Notes under the pieces: model-generated | Told to the model about the DNA's origin: nothing | Database searches by the model: none | Seen by the model: only the letters and a program-made list of their open reading frames with translations | Shown here: piece by piece, positions 50,460 to 58,579 of the stretch | How the letters are laid out: each line of letters starts with the position of its first letter | Numbering within the stretch: the first letter of the stretch is position 1 | Source of the DNA: CALCLY01 sp900552775 | Lineage (GTDB): Bacteria; Bacillota; Clostridia; UMGS1883; UMGS1540 | Direction of reading: 5' to 3' | Assembly: GCA_937966555.1 (NCBI GenBank) | Contig: CALCLY010000001.1 | Span: 1 to 62,649 of the forward strand | Length of the DNA: 62,649 nt | Position numbers and translations under genes: made by a program

Positions 50460-52088
50460 ATGGCTAAACAGATTCAATACGGCGAAGAAGCTCGCCGCAG
50501 CTTGGAAAGCGGCATAAATCAGCTTGCCGATACAGTTAAAATCACATTGGGACCTAAGGGCAGAAACGTTGTTCTTGACAAAAAATTCGGCTCTCCCTTA
50601 ATCACAAACGACGGCGTTACGATAGCAAAAGAAGTTGAGCTTGAAGACGCATTCGAAAATATGGGCGCACAGCTTGTTAAAGAAGTTGCAACAAAGACAA
50701 ACGACATCGCCGGCGACGGTACAACAACCGCAACATTGCTTGCACAAGCTCTCATTCATGAGGGACTTAAAAACGTTGCAGCAGGCGCAAATCCGATGAT
50801 CATAAGAAAAGGTATTTCAAAGGCTGTTGACGCGGTTGTGGATTATCTTGCCGCTGCAAGCGAAAAGGTTAAAGGTCACGACGACATCGCAAGAGTTGCT
50901 TCGATTTCCGCCAACAATGACGAAATCGGTACTCTCATTGCAGACGCAATGGAAAAAGTTAAAGGCGACGGCGTTATAACAATCGAAGAATCGAAAACCG
51001 CTTCAACATACAGCGAAGTTGTTGAAGGTATGCAGTTTGACAGAGGTTATATAACACCTTACATGGTAACGGACACAGAGAAAATGGAAGCCGTTTTGGA
51101 CGATGCCCTTATCCTTATCACAGACAAGAAAATCAGTAACGTTCAGGAGATTCTCCCGATTTTGGAGCAAATTGTTAAAACAGGCAAACAGCTTCTCATA
51201 ATCGCGGAAGACTTTGAAGGCGAAGCACTTTCAACAGTTATCGTAAACAAGCTCCGCGGAACATTTACATGTGTTGCCGTTAAAGCTCCGGGCTTCGGTG
51301 ACAGAAGAAAAGACATGCTCCGTGATATAGCAATTCTCACAGGCGCTCAGGTTATAAGCGAAGAGCTCGGACTTGAACTTAAAGATACAACTCTTGAGCA
51401 GCTCGGTACTGCACGCCAGATCAAAGTTCAGAAAGAGAACACAATAATCGTTGGCGGCGCAGGAAACAGCGACGATATTAAGGCAAGAATTGCTCAGATA
51501 AGATCTCAGATTGAGGAAACAACTTCCGATTTCGACCGTGAGAAACTTCAGGAAAGACTTGCAAAACTCGCAGGCGGCGTAGGTGTTATCAAAGTCGGTG
51601 CTGCAACTGAAACGGAAATGAAAGAAATGAAACTCCGTGTTGAGGATGCTTTGGCAGCAACACGTGCAGCCGTTGAAGAAGGTATCATCCCCGGCGGCGG
51701 TACTGCTTTCATAGATGCTATGGACAAAGTTGAAGCTTTGATAGATACTCTTGAAGGCGATGAGAAAACAGGCGCTAAAATAGTTTACAAAGCTTTGGAA
51801 GCTCCTGTTAAGCAGATTGCGGAAAATGCCGGCATAGAAGGCTCCGTTATAGCTGACAAGGTTAAAAATTCACCCAAGGGCGTTGGCTACAATGCTTTGA
51901 CAGGCGAATTTATGGAAATGGTTAAAAACGGAATTGTTGACCCGACAAAGGTTACGCGTTCCGCTTTGGCCAATGCTGCAAGCGTAGCTTCCATGGTTCT
52001 CACAACAGAAAGCCTTGTTGCTGATAAACCCGAAAAAGAAGCTCCGGCTGCTCCTCAGATGGGCGGCGGAATGGGCGGAATGTATTAA
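50460..52088 (+). CDS. groEL: Chaperonin GroEL
   Basis: 542 residues. ATP-site segments LGPKGRNVVLD and NDIAGDGTTTATLLAQAL, apical-domain substrate groove, and the Gly-Met tail GGGMGGMY. 21 bp after groES with a TAGGAGG ribosome site. Codon choice is markedly more biased than in neighbours, as expected of a highly expressed gene. Confidence 0.99.
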   Translation: MAKQIQYGEEARRSLESGINQLADTVKITLGPKGRNVVLDKKFGSPLITNDGVTIAKEVELEDAFENMGAQLVKEVATKTNDIAGDGTTTATLLAQALIHEGLKNVAAGANPMIIRKGISKAVDAVVDYLAAASEKVKGHDDIARVASISANNDEIGTLIADAMEKVKGDGVITIEESKTASTYSEVVEGMQFDRGYITPYMVTDTEKMEAVLDDALILITDKKISNVQEILPILEQIVKTGKQLLIIAEDFEGEALSTVIVNKLRGTFTCVAVKAPGFGDRRKDMLRDIAILTGAQVISEELGLELKDTTLEQLGTARQIKVQKENTIIVGGAGNSDDIKARIAQIRSQIEETTSDFDREKLQERLAKLAGGVGVIKVGAATETEMKEMKLRVEDALAATRAAVEEGIIPGGGTAFIDAMDKVEALIDTLEGDEKTGAKIVYKALEAPVKQIAENAGIEGSVIADKVKNSPKGVGYNALTGEFMEMVKNGIVDPTKVTRSALANAASVASMVLTTESLVADKPEKEAPAAPQMGGGMGGMY

Positions 52089-52122
52089 TAAATCCGCTTC
52101 GGGACAAATTTCAGCCGATATT

Positions 52123-52157
52123 AAACGGGTTCGGGCATCGGATCGAACCCGTTTTTT
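52123..52157 (+). terminator. Terminator of groESL
   Basis: AAACGGGTTCG / CGAACCCGTTT stem (52123-52133 with 52144-52154) and a T-run. Confidence 0.92.
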
Positions 52158-52186
52158 AAATTTTTAAACTTTTTTTAAAAAAAACA

Positions 52187-52215
52187 TTGCATTTTTTGGG
52201 AAACTGTGCTATAAT
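52187..52215 (+). promoter_or_regulatory. Promoter of tRNA-Arg
   Basis: TTGCAT (52187-52192), 17-nt spacer, TATAAT (52210-52215). Confidence 0.85.
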
Positions 52216-52234
52216 ATTGTTTGTTGTTAAAAAT

Positions 52235-52311
52235 GCGCCTGTAGCTCAGCTGGATAGAGTGAACGGCTACGAACCGTTAGGTCAGGGGTTCGAATCCCTT
52301 CAGGCGCGCCA
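52235..52311 (+). tRNA. tRNA-Arg (anticodon ACG)
   Basis: 77 nt with encoded CCA: acceptor GCGCCTG / CAGGCGC, D-arm TAGCTCAGCTGGATAGA, anticodon loop CTACGAA (ACG, read as ICG), T-arm GGGGTTCGAATCCC. It marks the left border of an accessory island and its 3' end may be the attachment site. Confidence 0.97.
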
Positions 52312-52312
52312 C

Positions 52313-52345
52313 AAAAAAAGAACGTTTTTATAACGTTCTTTTTTT
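52313..52345 (+). terminator. Terminator after tRNA-Arg
   Basis: Perfect 14-bp stem AAAAAAAGAACGTT / AACGTTCTTTTTTT with a 5-nt loop, one base after the CCA. Confidence 0.93.
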
Positions 52346-52381
52346 GTGCATAAATAAAAAGGATTCGAACTCCGAGGGGGC

Positions 52382-52429
52382 GCGCAGCGTTTAAAAAAAC
52401 AATTCAGCGGATTGTTTTTTAGCTGCGTG
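52382..52429. other. Long hairpin and T-arm-like sequence at the island border
   Basis: GCGCAGC / GCTGCGT outer stem around AAAAACAAT / ATTGTTTTT. Just before it, at about 52361-52375, GGATTCGAACTCC resembles a tRNA T-arm, perhaps left by integration at the tRNA gene. Confidence 0.4.
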
Positions 52430-52498
52430 ATGCGCAGTCGGGTACTGAGAGATGGGGGTGCGGACATATTCTTGGACTCTGGAAGGAGTAAAATATAT

Positions 52499-52717
52499 AT
52501 GTACACAAAAGAACAAAAAGAGCATGCATTAAAAGAATATGAGCGATTAGGATCTGTTCAGGCAACCATATCATATCTAGGATATCCGTCACGACATACG
52601 CTATATGATTGGCATAGAAATATGCTTGCAAATAAGCAGTATTATCATGGTTCTCCAAATAAACTTTATCAAATTCAACAAAAATATATTAATGCACCTG
52701 AACATCCGTTATCCTGA
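52499..52717 (+). pseudogene. IS3-type transposase OrfA fragment
   Basis: 72 codons from an ATG with a GGAAGGAG site. The protein is a helix-turn-helix of the transposase type: TKEQKEHALKEYERLGSVQA, then ISYLGYPSRHTLYDWHRNML, as in the N-terminus of IS3-family OrfA. OrfA is normally 90-110 residues and followed by an OrfB with DDE integrase core; none follows. It is either a remnant or a stand-alone DNA-binding protein. Confidence 0.6.
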
Positions 52718-52742
52718 TATAAATTTAAAATTAGAGAGTCAG

Positions 52743-52783
52743 CCCCGAAAACCCTGATTTTTCAAGGCTTTCGGGGATTTTTC
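52743..52783 (+). terminator. Terminator after the transposase fragment
   Basis: CCCCGAAA / TTTCGGGG stem (52743-52750 with 52769-52776) followed by ATTTTTC. Confidence 0.75.
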
Positions 52784-52910
52784 TGTTTACTCCCACTCCT
52801 GAATTTATCATTTACACACCGCGAAAAAGTATATAAATCCTACTTTTTTTGAAAATAAATTCTCTGTTTTTTTATTTTCTACACGTTACAAAACGAAATT
52901 GTTGTCAAAT

Positions 52911-53855
52911 CTATCGTTTGTGTCGCTGCTTTAAAAATGGCAAAGTTATTTTATTTTTCACACTTTTCGCATGAAAGTGCGTAATACATAATTTAGATGT
53001 ATCAGTTATGCTGTCTTTCAATTTTTCCGATGTAATTAGTTCAATATAATCTTTGCTCACTTTATTATCAAATAGCAAAAATTTATCTGCTTGTAATGCC
53101 ATTAGCTTGTTTAATTCTAATATGGTAGCTTTATTTTTTATTACAACTTTTTTGGACCATAGCGACCTAAGTTTATATGATTTTTCATCTATTAATGCCA
53201 ACATACAATTCGGCGATATTGGTGCAAAGGCTAATATACCTTTTTGTTTCCATCCATATCCATTAGCTGTATCTAACAAATAAGGGTTATATTTTGTTAT
53301 AGGATAATCAGACAAAATATAAGAAACGTTAGTTTTATTTACAACTAATACAAGTGCTAATTCATCATATATACTTTCAACAAGTTTTGCTGCACATAGT
53401 ATAGGAATTAAATTTGGAATGTTCAATTTTATTTTTGTATCATCCATGTTAATTGCCTCGTATTGATTTAACTTTAAATACCGAGCATATTTAACATCAT
53501 TCTTAAGTACATCATTGAAATCCTTTTCTATTTGTTCAGCTATATAGAGAGTTCTGCTTTCGGAAATAGTAAAAAAAGCATAGAGAAGCTTCTTCTCATT
53601 CTCGTTTGATGGTAATTTTTCTGAATTGCATATCTTTTTAATTATTTTTGCCCACTCGCCCTCTATTTCACATAATGAATCTTCAAGTTTGCTTGTTTTG
53701 CCATAAAGATAATCCTTTCCGCATATTTTTTGAATTGATGCATTTTCTGTGTAACGTTTAGATTTTTTTATATACAACCCTATACTTTTTCCATTTAAAG
53801 AGAAGTTTTTCATTAAGAATTGCGGTATATAATGATTATAAATTTTTTCGTTCAT
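52911..53855 (-). CDS. DUF4238 domain-containing protein
   Basis: 314 residues. N-terminal NHYIPQFLMKNFSLNGK motif and the following KICGKDYLYGKTSKLEDSL region define DUF4238, a family of unknown function found scattered in genomic islands and often suspected in conflict systems. No membrane span or signal peptide. ATG at 53855 with a TTAGGAG site. Base composition is more AT-rich than the core genes. Located 34 bp after the DUF4143 ATPase gene on the same strand. Confidence 0.85.
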   Translation of the reverse strand: MNEKIYNHYIPQFLMKNFSLNGKSIGLYIKKSKRYTENASIQKICGKDYLYGKTSKLEDSLCEIEGEWAKIIKKICNSEKLPSNENEKKLLYAFFTISESRTLYIAEQIEKDFNDVLKNDVKYARYLKLNQYEAINMDDTKIKLNIPNLIPILCAAKLVESIYDELALVLVVNKTNVSYILSDYPITKYNPYLLDTANGYGWKQKGILAFAPISPNCMLALIDEKSYKLRSLWSKKVVIKNKATILELNKLMALQADKFLLFDNKVSKDYIELITSEKLKDSITDTSKLCITHFHAKSVKNKITLPFLKQRHKR

Positions 53856-53889
53856 AAATTCTCCTAATCGCACTGCAATTGTAATGCCG

Positions 53890-55095
53890 CTACTCAATCA
53901 GAAAATCAATAATATTTTCAAATTTTATTCCCTCGTAATCCGTAATATACGTCTTATCCATTGAAAGAATAGTTTTTTCATAATTATCGGGTATGGCTTT
54001 AAGCGGAGCTAATTCGCGCTCTTTAACTTTTTCATCCATAAGTGTCAGGCACACCTGATAATACTTTTTCTCATCCTGTTTTACAGCAATAAAATCAACC
54101 TCTAATTCATACCACTTACCGATAAATACCTGATACCCACGGCGGATAAGTTCAAGGTACACGATTGTTTCCAAAACATGACCGAAATCACTGTCGGAGT
54201 AACCCATAAGCATATTGCGTATACCGGTATCGACAACATAGTATTTCGCAAGATTTTTAAGCTGCTCCTTGCCTTTGATATCATACCTTTTTACCGGGTA
54301 TATGATATATGCCTTTTCAAGCATATCAAGGTAGTTTGAAACGGTGGTCGCTTTTGTTGTTTCGCCCCTGCCTTGACTTGAAATATAACCGCTGATTTTA
54401 TTTGCGGATATGATGTTGCCCGTATTTGCCACAACATATTTTACAATTTGCTCAAGCAAGCCTATATCCTTAATATTATTACGTGAAATAACGTCTTTGA
54501 CAATTACGGTATTATATATTCCGAGCAGAAATTCGTTGATTGTTGTGTTATCCTGCGGCAAGGTCGGAACAGCCGGCAGACTGCCGAATTTAAGATATTG
54601 ATTGAATTTATCCTCCAGCGTCCAATCATGCGGCAAATGGTCAAATTCAAGATACTCTTTAAAAGACAGCGGCAGCATTTTTATCTCTACGTACCGCCCG
54701 GATAGCAGCGTTGAAATCTCGGAAGAAAGCAAATACGCATTTGAGCCTGTGATATGAATATCCACATTAAACTCAACATTCATGCTGTTTATTGCCTTTT
54801 CCCATTTATCAACCTGCTGTATTTCATCGATAAGCAGATAACAGCGGTCATTATTTTTTATTTTTTCTGTGATAAGATTATAAAATGTCTTATAATCCCG
54901 CACATCATCATATTTCATCAGTTCAAGATTTATATGGATGATGTTATCATCGCTCACACCCTCACCCTTCAGATATTCTTTAAACAATTCGAGCAGAGTG
55001 GATTTTCCGCATCTGCGGATACCGGTTATAACCTTAATCAGTTTATTATCTTTAAACGCCTTTAATCGTTCTAAATAATTATCTCGTGAAATCAT
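53890..55095 (-). CDS. ATP-binding protein, AAA_14 plus DUF4143
   Basis: 401 residues. Walker A GIRRCGKSTLLELF near residue 25, Walker B CYLLIDEIQQVDKWE near 90, sensor ITGSNAYLLSSE, arginine region LLSGRYVEIKMLPLSF, then the DUF4143 C-terminal nuclease-like domain (GHVLETIVYLELIRRGYQVF, with EVDFIA). These ATPases are widespread and poorly understood; they are common in islands. It has a perfect promoter and is divergent from the peptide-amidoligase unit. Confidence 0.92.
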   Translation of the reverse strand: MISRDNYLERLKAFKDNKLIKVITGIRRCGKSTLLELFKEYLKGEGVSDDNIIHINLELMKYDDVRDYKTFYNLITEKIKNNDRCYLLIDEIQQVDKWEKAINSMNVEFNVDIHITGSNAYLLSSEISTLLSGRYVEIKMLPLSFKEYLEFDHLPHDWTLEDKFNQYLKFGSLPAVPTLPQDNTTINEFLLGIYNTVIVKDVISRNNIKDIGLLEQIVKYVVANTGNIISANKISGYISSQGRGETTKATTVSNYLDMLEKAYIIYPVKRYDIKGKEQLKNLAKYYVVDTGIRNMLMGYSDSDFGHVLETIVYLELIRRGYQVFIGKWYELEVDFIAVKQDEKKYYQVCLTLMDEKVKERELAPLKAIPDNYEKTILSMDKTYITDYEGIKFENIIDFLIE

Positions 55096-55125
55096 ATCAA
55101 TGCACCTCACTTTAATTATGCCCTT

Positions 55126-55154
55126 ATTATAGCATAAATATTCGTATTTGTCAA
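55126..55154 (-). promoter_or_regulatory. Sigma-A promoter of the DUF4143 ATPase gene
   Basis: Minus strand TTGACA (55154-55149), 17-nt spacer, TATAAT (55131-55126): full consensus. Confidence 0.9.
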
Positions 55155-55181
55155 GGTTTTACCTTTGTAAAGGCAAAACCT
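55154..55181. promoter_or_regulatory. Inverted repeat in the divergent promoter region
   Basis: AGGTTTTACCTTT / AAAGGCAAAACCT, one mismatch, abutting the -35 box of the ATPase promoter. Candidate operator. Confidence 0.5.
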
Positions 55182-55240
55182 ATTGTTTTATATGCCTTTA
55201 AACTTGTAAATCCTTTGTATTTTCTTTAGATATTATTACC

Positions 55241-55257
55241 TTGATACGAAGTATCAA
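55241..55257. promoter_or_regulatory. 17-bp perfect palindrome before the peptide gene
   Basis: TTGATAC-GAA-GTATCAA, 24 bp upstream of the peptide start codon. Candidate repressor site for the peptide-amidoligase-glutaminase unit. Confidence 0.55.
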
Positions 55258-55281
55258 TTTTAAGGAAAGCGAGGAAAAACA

Positions 55282-55392
55282 ATGAGATTCAGTTTCAGCA
55301 AGAAGAAGTTTTTGAAAAAAATCATTCTCGGCATCGGCGCACTGCTCAAATATATCATAGGCGGAATTGCCGAGAGCATTGCACTTATCTAA
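55282..55392 (+). CDS. 36-residue cationic hydrophobic peptide
   Basis: Short gene with a GAGGAAAA ribosome site, lying 24 bp before the amidoligase gene on the same strand. The peptide starts RFSFSKKKFLKK, continues with a hydrophobic stretch (IILGIGALLKYIIGG) and ends IAESIALI. Seven Lys/Arg against one Glu; it would form an amphipathic or membrane helix. No leader double-glycine processing context. It could be the substrate of the two downstream enzymes, a bacteriocin-like peptide or a small toxin. That it is translated is inferred from ribosome site, spacing and composition. Confidence 0.6.
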   Translation: MRFSFSKKKFLKKIILGIGALLKYIIGGIAESIALI

Positions 55393-55416
55393 AAAATAAA
55401 CGGAGGATTTACAAAA

Positions 55417-56520
55417 ATGGAAGAAAAATATTTGTGCTCACATTGCGGAGCGGAGCTTACACAAAAGGAAATGACGGAGTTTGAGGGCAATATATACTGC
55501 GCCGATTGTCTTAACGACTTAACAACGGTTTGCGATTGCTGCGGAGACAGAATCCGCCGTGACGAAGCAGAGGGCGACAGCGAGACAACTCTATGCCATC
55601 ATTGCTATGATTATAATTACACCACCTGCGAAGATTGCGGAGTATTAATACATAATGATGACGCATACTATGATGACGATTCGGATTATCCGTACTGCCA
55701 AAGCTGTTACGAAAAATTGCAGGAAGACTCCATAAAGTCATATAACTACAAACCCGAGCCGATATTTTACGGTTCGGGTGTTTTGTTTATGGGCGTTGAA
55801 CTTGAAATAGACAACGGCGGCGAGGACAGCGACAATGCGGGTGAATTGCTTATGCTTGCAAACCGAAACAGCGAGCATATTTATTGCAAGCATGACGGGA
55901 GTATTTATAACGGCTTTGAAATTGTAAGCCACCCTATGACTTTGGAATATCACACAAACAATATGAATTGGCTTGATGTATTTGAAAGCGCCGTATCAAT
56001 GGAGTACCGTTCACATCAAACAAGTACATGCGGTCTGCACGTGCACGTCAACCGCTCCGCGTTCGGAGAAACTGCCGAGCAGCAAGAAGATGTAATATCA
56101 CGGATTGTGTACTTCGTTGAAAATCATTGGAACGAGCTTTTAAAGTTCTCGCGGCGTACAGAAGCAAATGTCAACCGCTGGGCAAGCCGATACGGAATTT
56201 CAACCACCGCAAAGGATACATACAAAAATGCAAAGGACAAGCACATGGGACGTTATGTTGCTGTTAATCTTGAAAATTATAACACGGTTGAATTTCGTAT
56301 TTTCAGAGGTACACTGCGGTATAAAACATTTATTGCCACGCTTCAGCTTGTGCATGAGATTTGCCGGTTTGCCGCGCAGCTTGACGATAAGAAAATGGAA
56401 GGTCTTTCGTGGTCTGAGTTTGTGTCGCTGATACCGTCCGACAAACCGGAACTTATTGATTACTTAAAGTCTAAACGGCTTTATATCAACGAAATCACAG
56501 AAGAAAGCGAGGATATGTAA
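55417..56520 (+). CDS. Amidoligase family protein with N-terminal zinc fingers
   Basis: 367 residues. Residues 1-110 hold a LIM-like array of CxxC pairs (CSHCGAEL, CADCLNDL, CDCCGDRI, CHHCYDY, CEDCGVLI, CQSCYEKL), predicted to bind several zinc ions. Residues about 120-330 are an Amidoligase_2 domain of the glutamate-cysteine-ligase-like COOH-NH2 ligase fold: MGVELEIDNGG (acidic metal site), CGLHVHVNRSAF (HxH), and NTVEFRIFRGTL near residue 290. Such enzymes use ATP to join a carboxylate to an amine. The zinc array may recognise a protein or nucleic-acid partner. GGAGG ribosome site. The glutaminase gene follows after one base. Confidence 0.88.
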   Translation: MEEKYLCSHCGAELTQKEMTEFEGNIYCADCLNDLTTVCDCCGDRIRRDEAEGDSETTLCHHCYDYNYTTCEDCGVLIHNDDAYYDDDSDYPYCQSCYEKLQEDSIKSYNYKPEPIFYGSGVLFMGVELEIDNGGEDSDNAGELLMLANRNSEHIYCKHDGSIYNGFEIVSHPMTLEYHTNNMNWLDVFESAVSMEYRSHQTSTCGLHVHVNRSAFGETAEQQEDVISRIVYFVENHWNELLKFSRRTEANVNRWASRYGISTTAKDTYKNAKDKHMGRYVAVNLENYNTVEFRIFRGTLRYKTFIATLQLVHEICRFAAQLDDKKMEGLSWSEFVSLIPSDKPELIDYLKSKRLYINEITEESEDM

Positions 56521-56521
56521 T

Positions 56522-57418
56522 ATGTGTTGTTTATTCGGATTTTATCACTACGGCGGAGGAAAAATTGACAAGCTGTCAAGGCTTACAAATCTGCTTGCGG
56601 AAAACGCAACCGTCAGAGGTACAGATGCTGCCGGGATTGCCTGCAATGACCGCGGCAAGCTAATCATTCATAAAGAAGCAAAAGCGGCATATAACATTGA
56701 TTTTAAGCATCCCGAAAGCGTGGTTTGTGTAACTGGGCACACGAGACACGCCACACAGGGAGATAAAAAGAAAAACTATAATAATCATCCGTTTGCGGGG
56801 GCGTGTAAAAATCTGAAATTTGCTTTGGCGCATAACGGCGTACTCATAAATGATGCGGATTTGAAAAAGCAATATCACTTGCCGAAAACCAAAATTGCAA
56901 CCGATAGCTATATTGCGGTGCAGCTGCTTGAAAAGAAAAAACAGCTTAATGTTGACAGCGTAAAATTTATGGCTGAAAGCATAAGCGGCAGCTTCGCATT
57001 TTCAATTCTTGACAGCTCCGACACGCTTTGGCTTATCCGCGGAGACAGTCCGCTATCGCTTGTTCATCTGCCGAAATATCGGCTTTATGTATATGCTTCG
57101 ACAGATGAAATTCTGTATAAATCACTTGTTGATACAAAGCTGTTTGATGAAATCAAAACGGGCAGCTTTGAAGAAATTACAGTACGTCCGGGAGATATTT
57201 TAAGGATTTTACCAAACGGAAAAGTTTTAACAGATACGTTTTCCTATACTGATTACAGTGATTTTCATTGGTGGGATTACAGTTTAAAAGATGACTATAT
57301 TGAGGAGTTAAAGTCGGTTGCGGCGTATCAGGGATATTCTCCCGAGGTTGTTGACACTCTTTTGGACGAGGGATTTATGCCGGAAGAAATCGAAGATTAC
57401 ATATACTGTATGGAGTGA
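56522..57418 (+). CDS. Class II glutamine amidotransferase
   Basis: 298 residues. Met-Cys start (MCCLFGFYHYGG) gives the N-terminal nucleophile cysteine after Met removal; RGTDAAGIA, TGHTRHATQGD and FALAHNGVLIND are the glutamine-site motifs of Ntn-type glutaminases, as in GlmS and PurF. No phosphoribosyl or isomerase domain follows; the last 60 residues are acidic and end in a UBA-like helical segment (SPEVVDTLLDEGFMPEEIEDY). It would release ammonia from glutamine for the amidoligase encoded one base upstream. Partner assignment is inference from that coupling. Confidence 0.92.
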   Translation: MCCLFGFYHYGGGKIDKLSRLTNLLAENATVRGTDAAGIACNDRGKLIIHKEAKAAYNIDFKHPESVVCVTGHTRHATQGDKKKNYNNHPFAGACKNLKFALAHNGVLINDADLKKQYHLPKTKIATDSYIAVQLLEKKKQLNVDSVKFMAESISGSFAFSILDSSDTLWLIRGDSPLSLVHLPKYRLYVYASTDEILYKSLVDTKLFDEIKTGSFEEITVRPGDILRILPNGKVLTDTFSYTDYSDFHWWDYSLKDDYIEELKSVAAYQGYSPEVVDTLLDEGFMPEEIEDYIYCME

Positions 57419-57465
57419 ATTTGCAAAGTATTGTATAATTAAAACAGCACACTTTCGGGAGGTGA

Positions 57466-58261
57466 CTGAAAACGAAATATGGATATGCAAGGGTTTCAAG
57501 CATAAATCAAAAAGAGGACAGACAGCTTGACGAGCTTATAAAATTCGGGATAAAACCCGACTGTATTTACATAGACAAGCAGAGCGGAAAGGACTTTAAA
57601 AGACCTCAGTATCTAAAGCTATATAAAAGGCTTAAAAAGGACGATTTGCTTGTGATAAAAAGCATTGACCGCTTAGGGCGAAACTATAAGGAAATACAGC
57701 AGGAATGGCGAAAAATCACGCAGAAATATAATCGTCTTGGATATGCCGCTGCTTGATACCACAAAGGCAAAGGATTTGCTCGGCACGTTTATAGCCGACC
57801 TTGTTTTGCAGCTTTTGTCATTCGTTGCGGAAAATGAGCGGATAAACATTTTGCAAAGACAGGCGGAGGGAATTGCCGCTGCACAAAGGCGCGGCGATAT
57901 TGTCTGCTTTTACAGAAACGGCGAATTTGTACATACGGGAATCGTGACAAGCGTATCTGGCGACAGGTTCGAGACGGTTGAGGGAAACACATCGGGCGGC
58001 TCGAGCGTAATATCAAACGGCGGCGGGGTTTGCAAAAAATCTTATTATAACTCAAAGCTGCCCGGTACGAAATTTGTGCGCCCCGACTATGAGAGCGCAG
58101 AGCCCCGTGAATTAACAAGCGTAAACGATATTGTTTGGGAACTGCGCGAGAGGGGCATTGTTTCGGAAACGGACAAGTGGCTTCAAAAATTGCAAACCGA
58201 CACGGACGCGTATTGGCTTGCGAGAAAGACAGTTAAGTTTTTGAGGGGGAAGAGGGTGTGA
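57466..58261 (+). pseudogene. Chimeric pseudogene: serine recombinase N-terminus joined to endolysin C-terminus
   Basis: Frame from a CTG at 57466 (GGGAGGTGA just upstream) encodes a resolvase start: KYGYARVSSINQKEDRQLDEL with the catalytic Ser, then VIKSIDRLGRNYKEI. Near 57733 the frame breaks (a likely 8-nt or equivalent loss; stop at 57754-57756) and continues in the +1 frame as LDMPLLDTTKAKDLLGTFIA and ERINILQRQAEGIAAAQRRG. At about 57896 the recombinase likeness stops in mid-domain and changes to an amidase/CHAP tail (DIVCFYRNGEFVHTGIV, EGNTSGGSSV) plus the endolysin-type ending VNDIVWELRERGIVSE and DTDAYWLARKTVKFL. A deletion between two phage or element genes explains it. Confidence 0.75.
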
Positions 58262-58446
58262 AAGCAGACAGATACTCGACAGGGTATCGGGCTTGGCATC
58301 TGAGATACAGATGTAGTCCACACGGGGAACTCAATGATACCCGTGGCAATATGAATTGGCAGATTTGTCGGTAGACAGTCTGCCTTTTCTTTACCCATAA
58401 CATAACATGAAAGTGTAATTTTATGCGTATAACTTTTCAGAAATCA

Positions 58447-58475
58447 TTGACTTGAATTTTTGAAAGTGTTATAAT
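58447..58475 (+). promoter_or_regulatory. Promoter of the tyrosine integrase
   Basis: TTGACT (58447-58452), 17-nt spacer, TATAAT (58470-58475). The 318-bp gap before the integrase also has hairpins GATAC / GTATC and ACGGG / CCCGT at 58270-58355, unexplained. Confidence 0.8.
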
Positions 58476-58514
58476 GTAATATGAAAACTAGGATATAAAT
58501 GCAGTAAGCAGATT

Positions 58515-58557
58515 TATCCAATACGGTCCTTCGGGAAATTGTATTGGATATTTTTTT
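58515..58557 (+). terminator. Terminator-like hairpin in the integrase leader
   Basis: TATCCAATAC / GTATTGGATA stem (58515-58524 with 58541-58550) followed by seven T, between the promoter and the integrase ribosome site. It suggests that most integrase transcripts stop early. Confidence 0.75.
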
Positions 58558-58579
58558 GCATTGAAAGGAGATGGTCACA

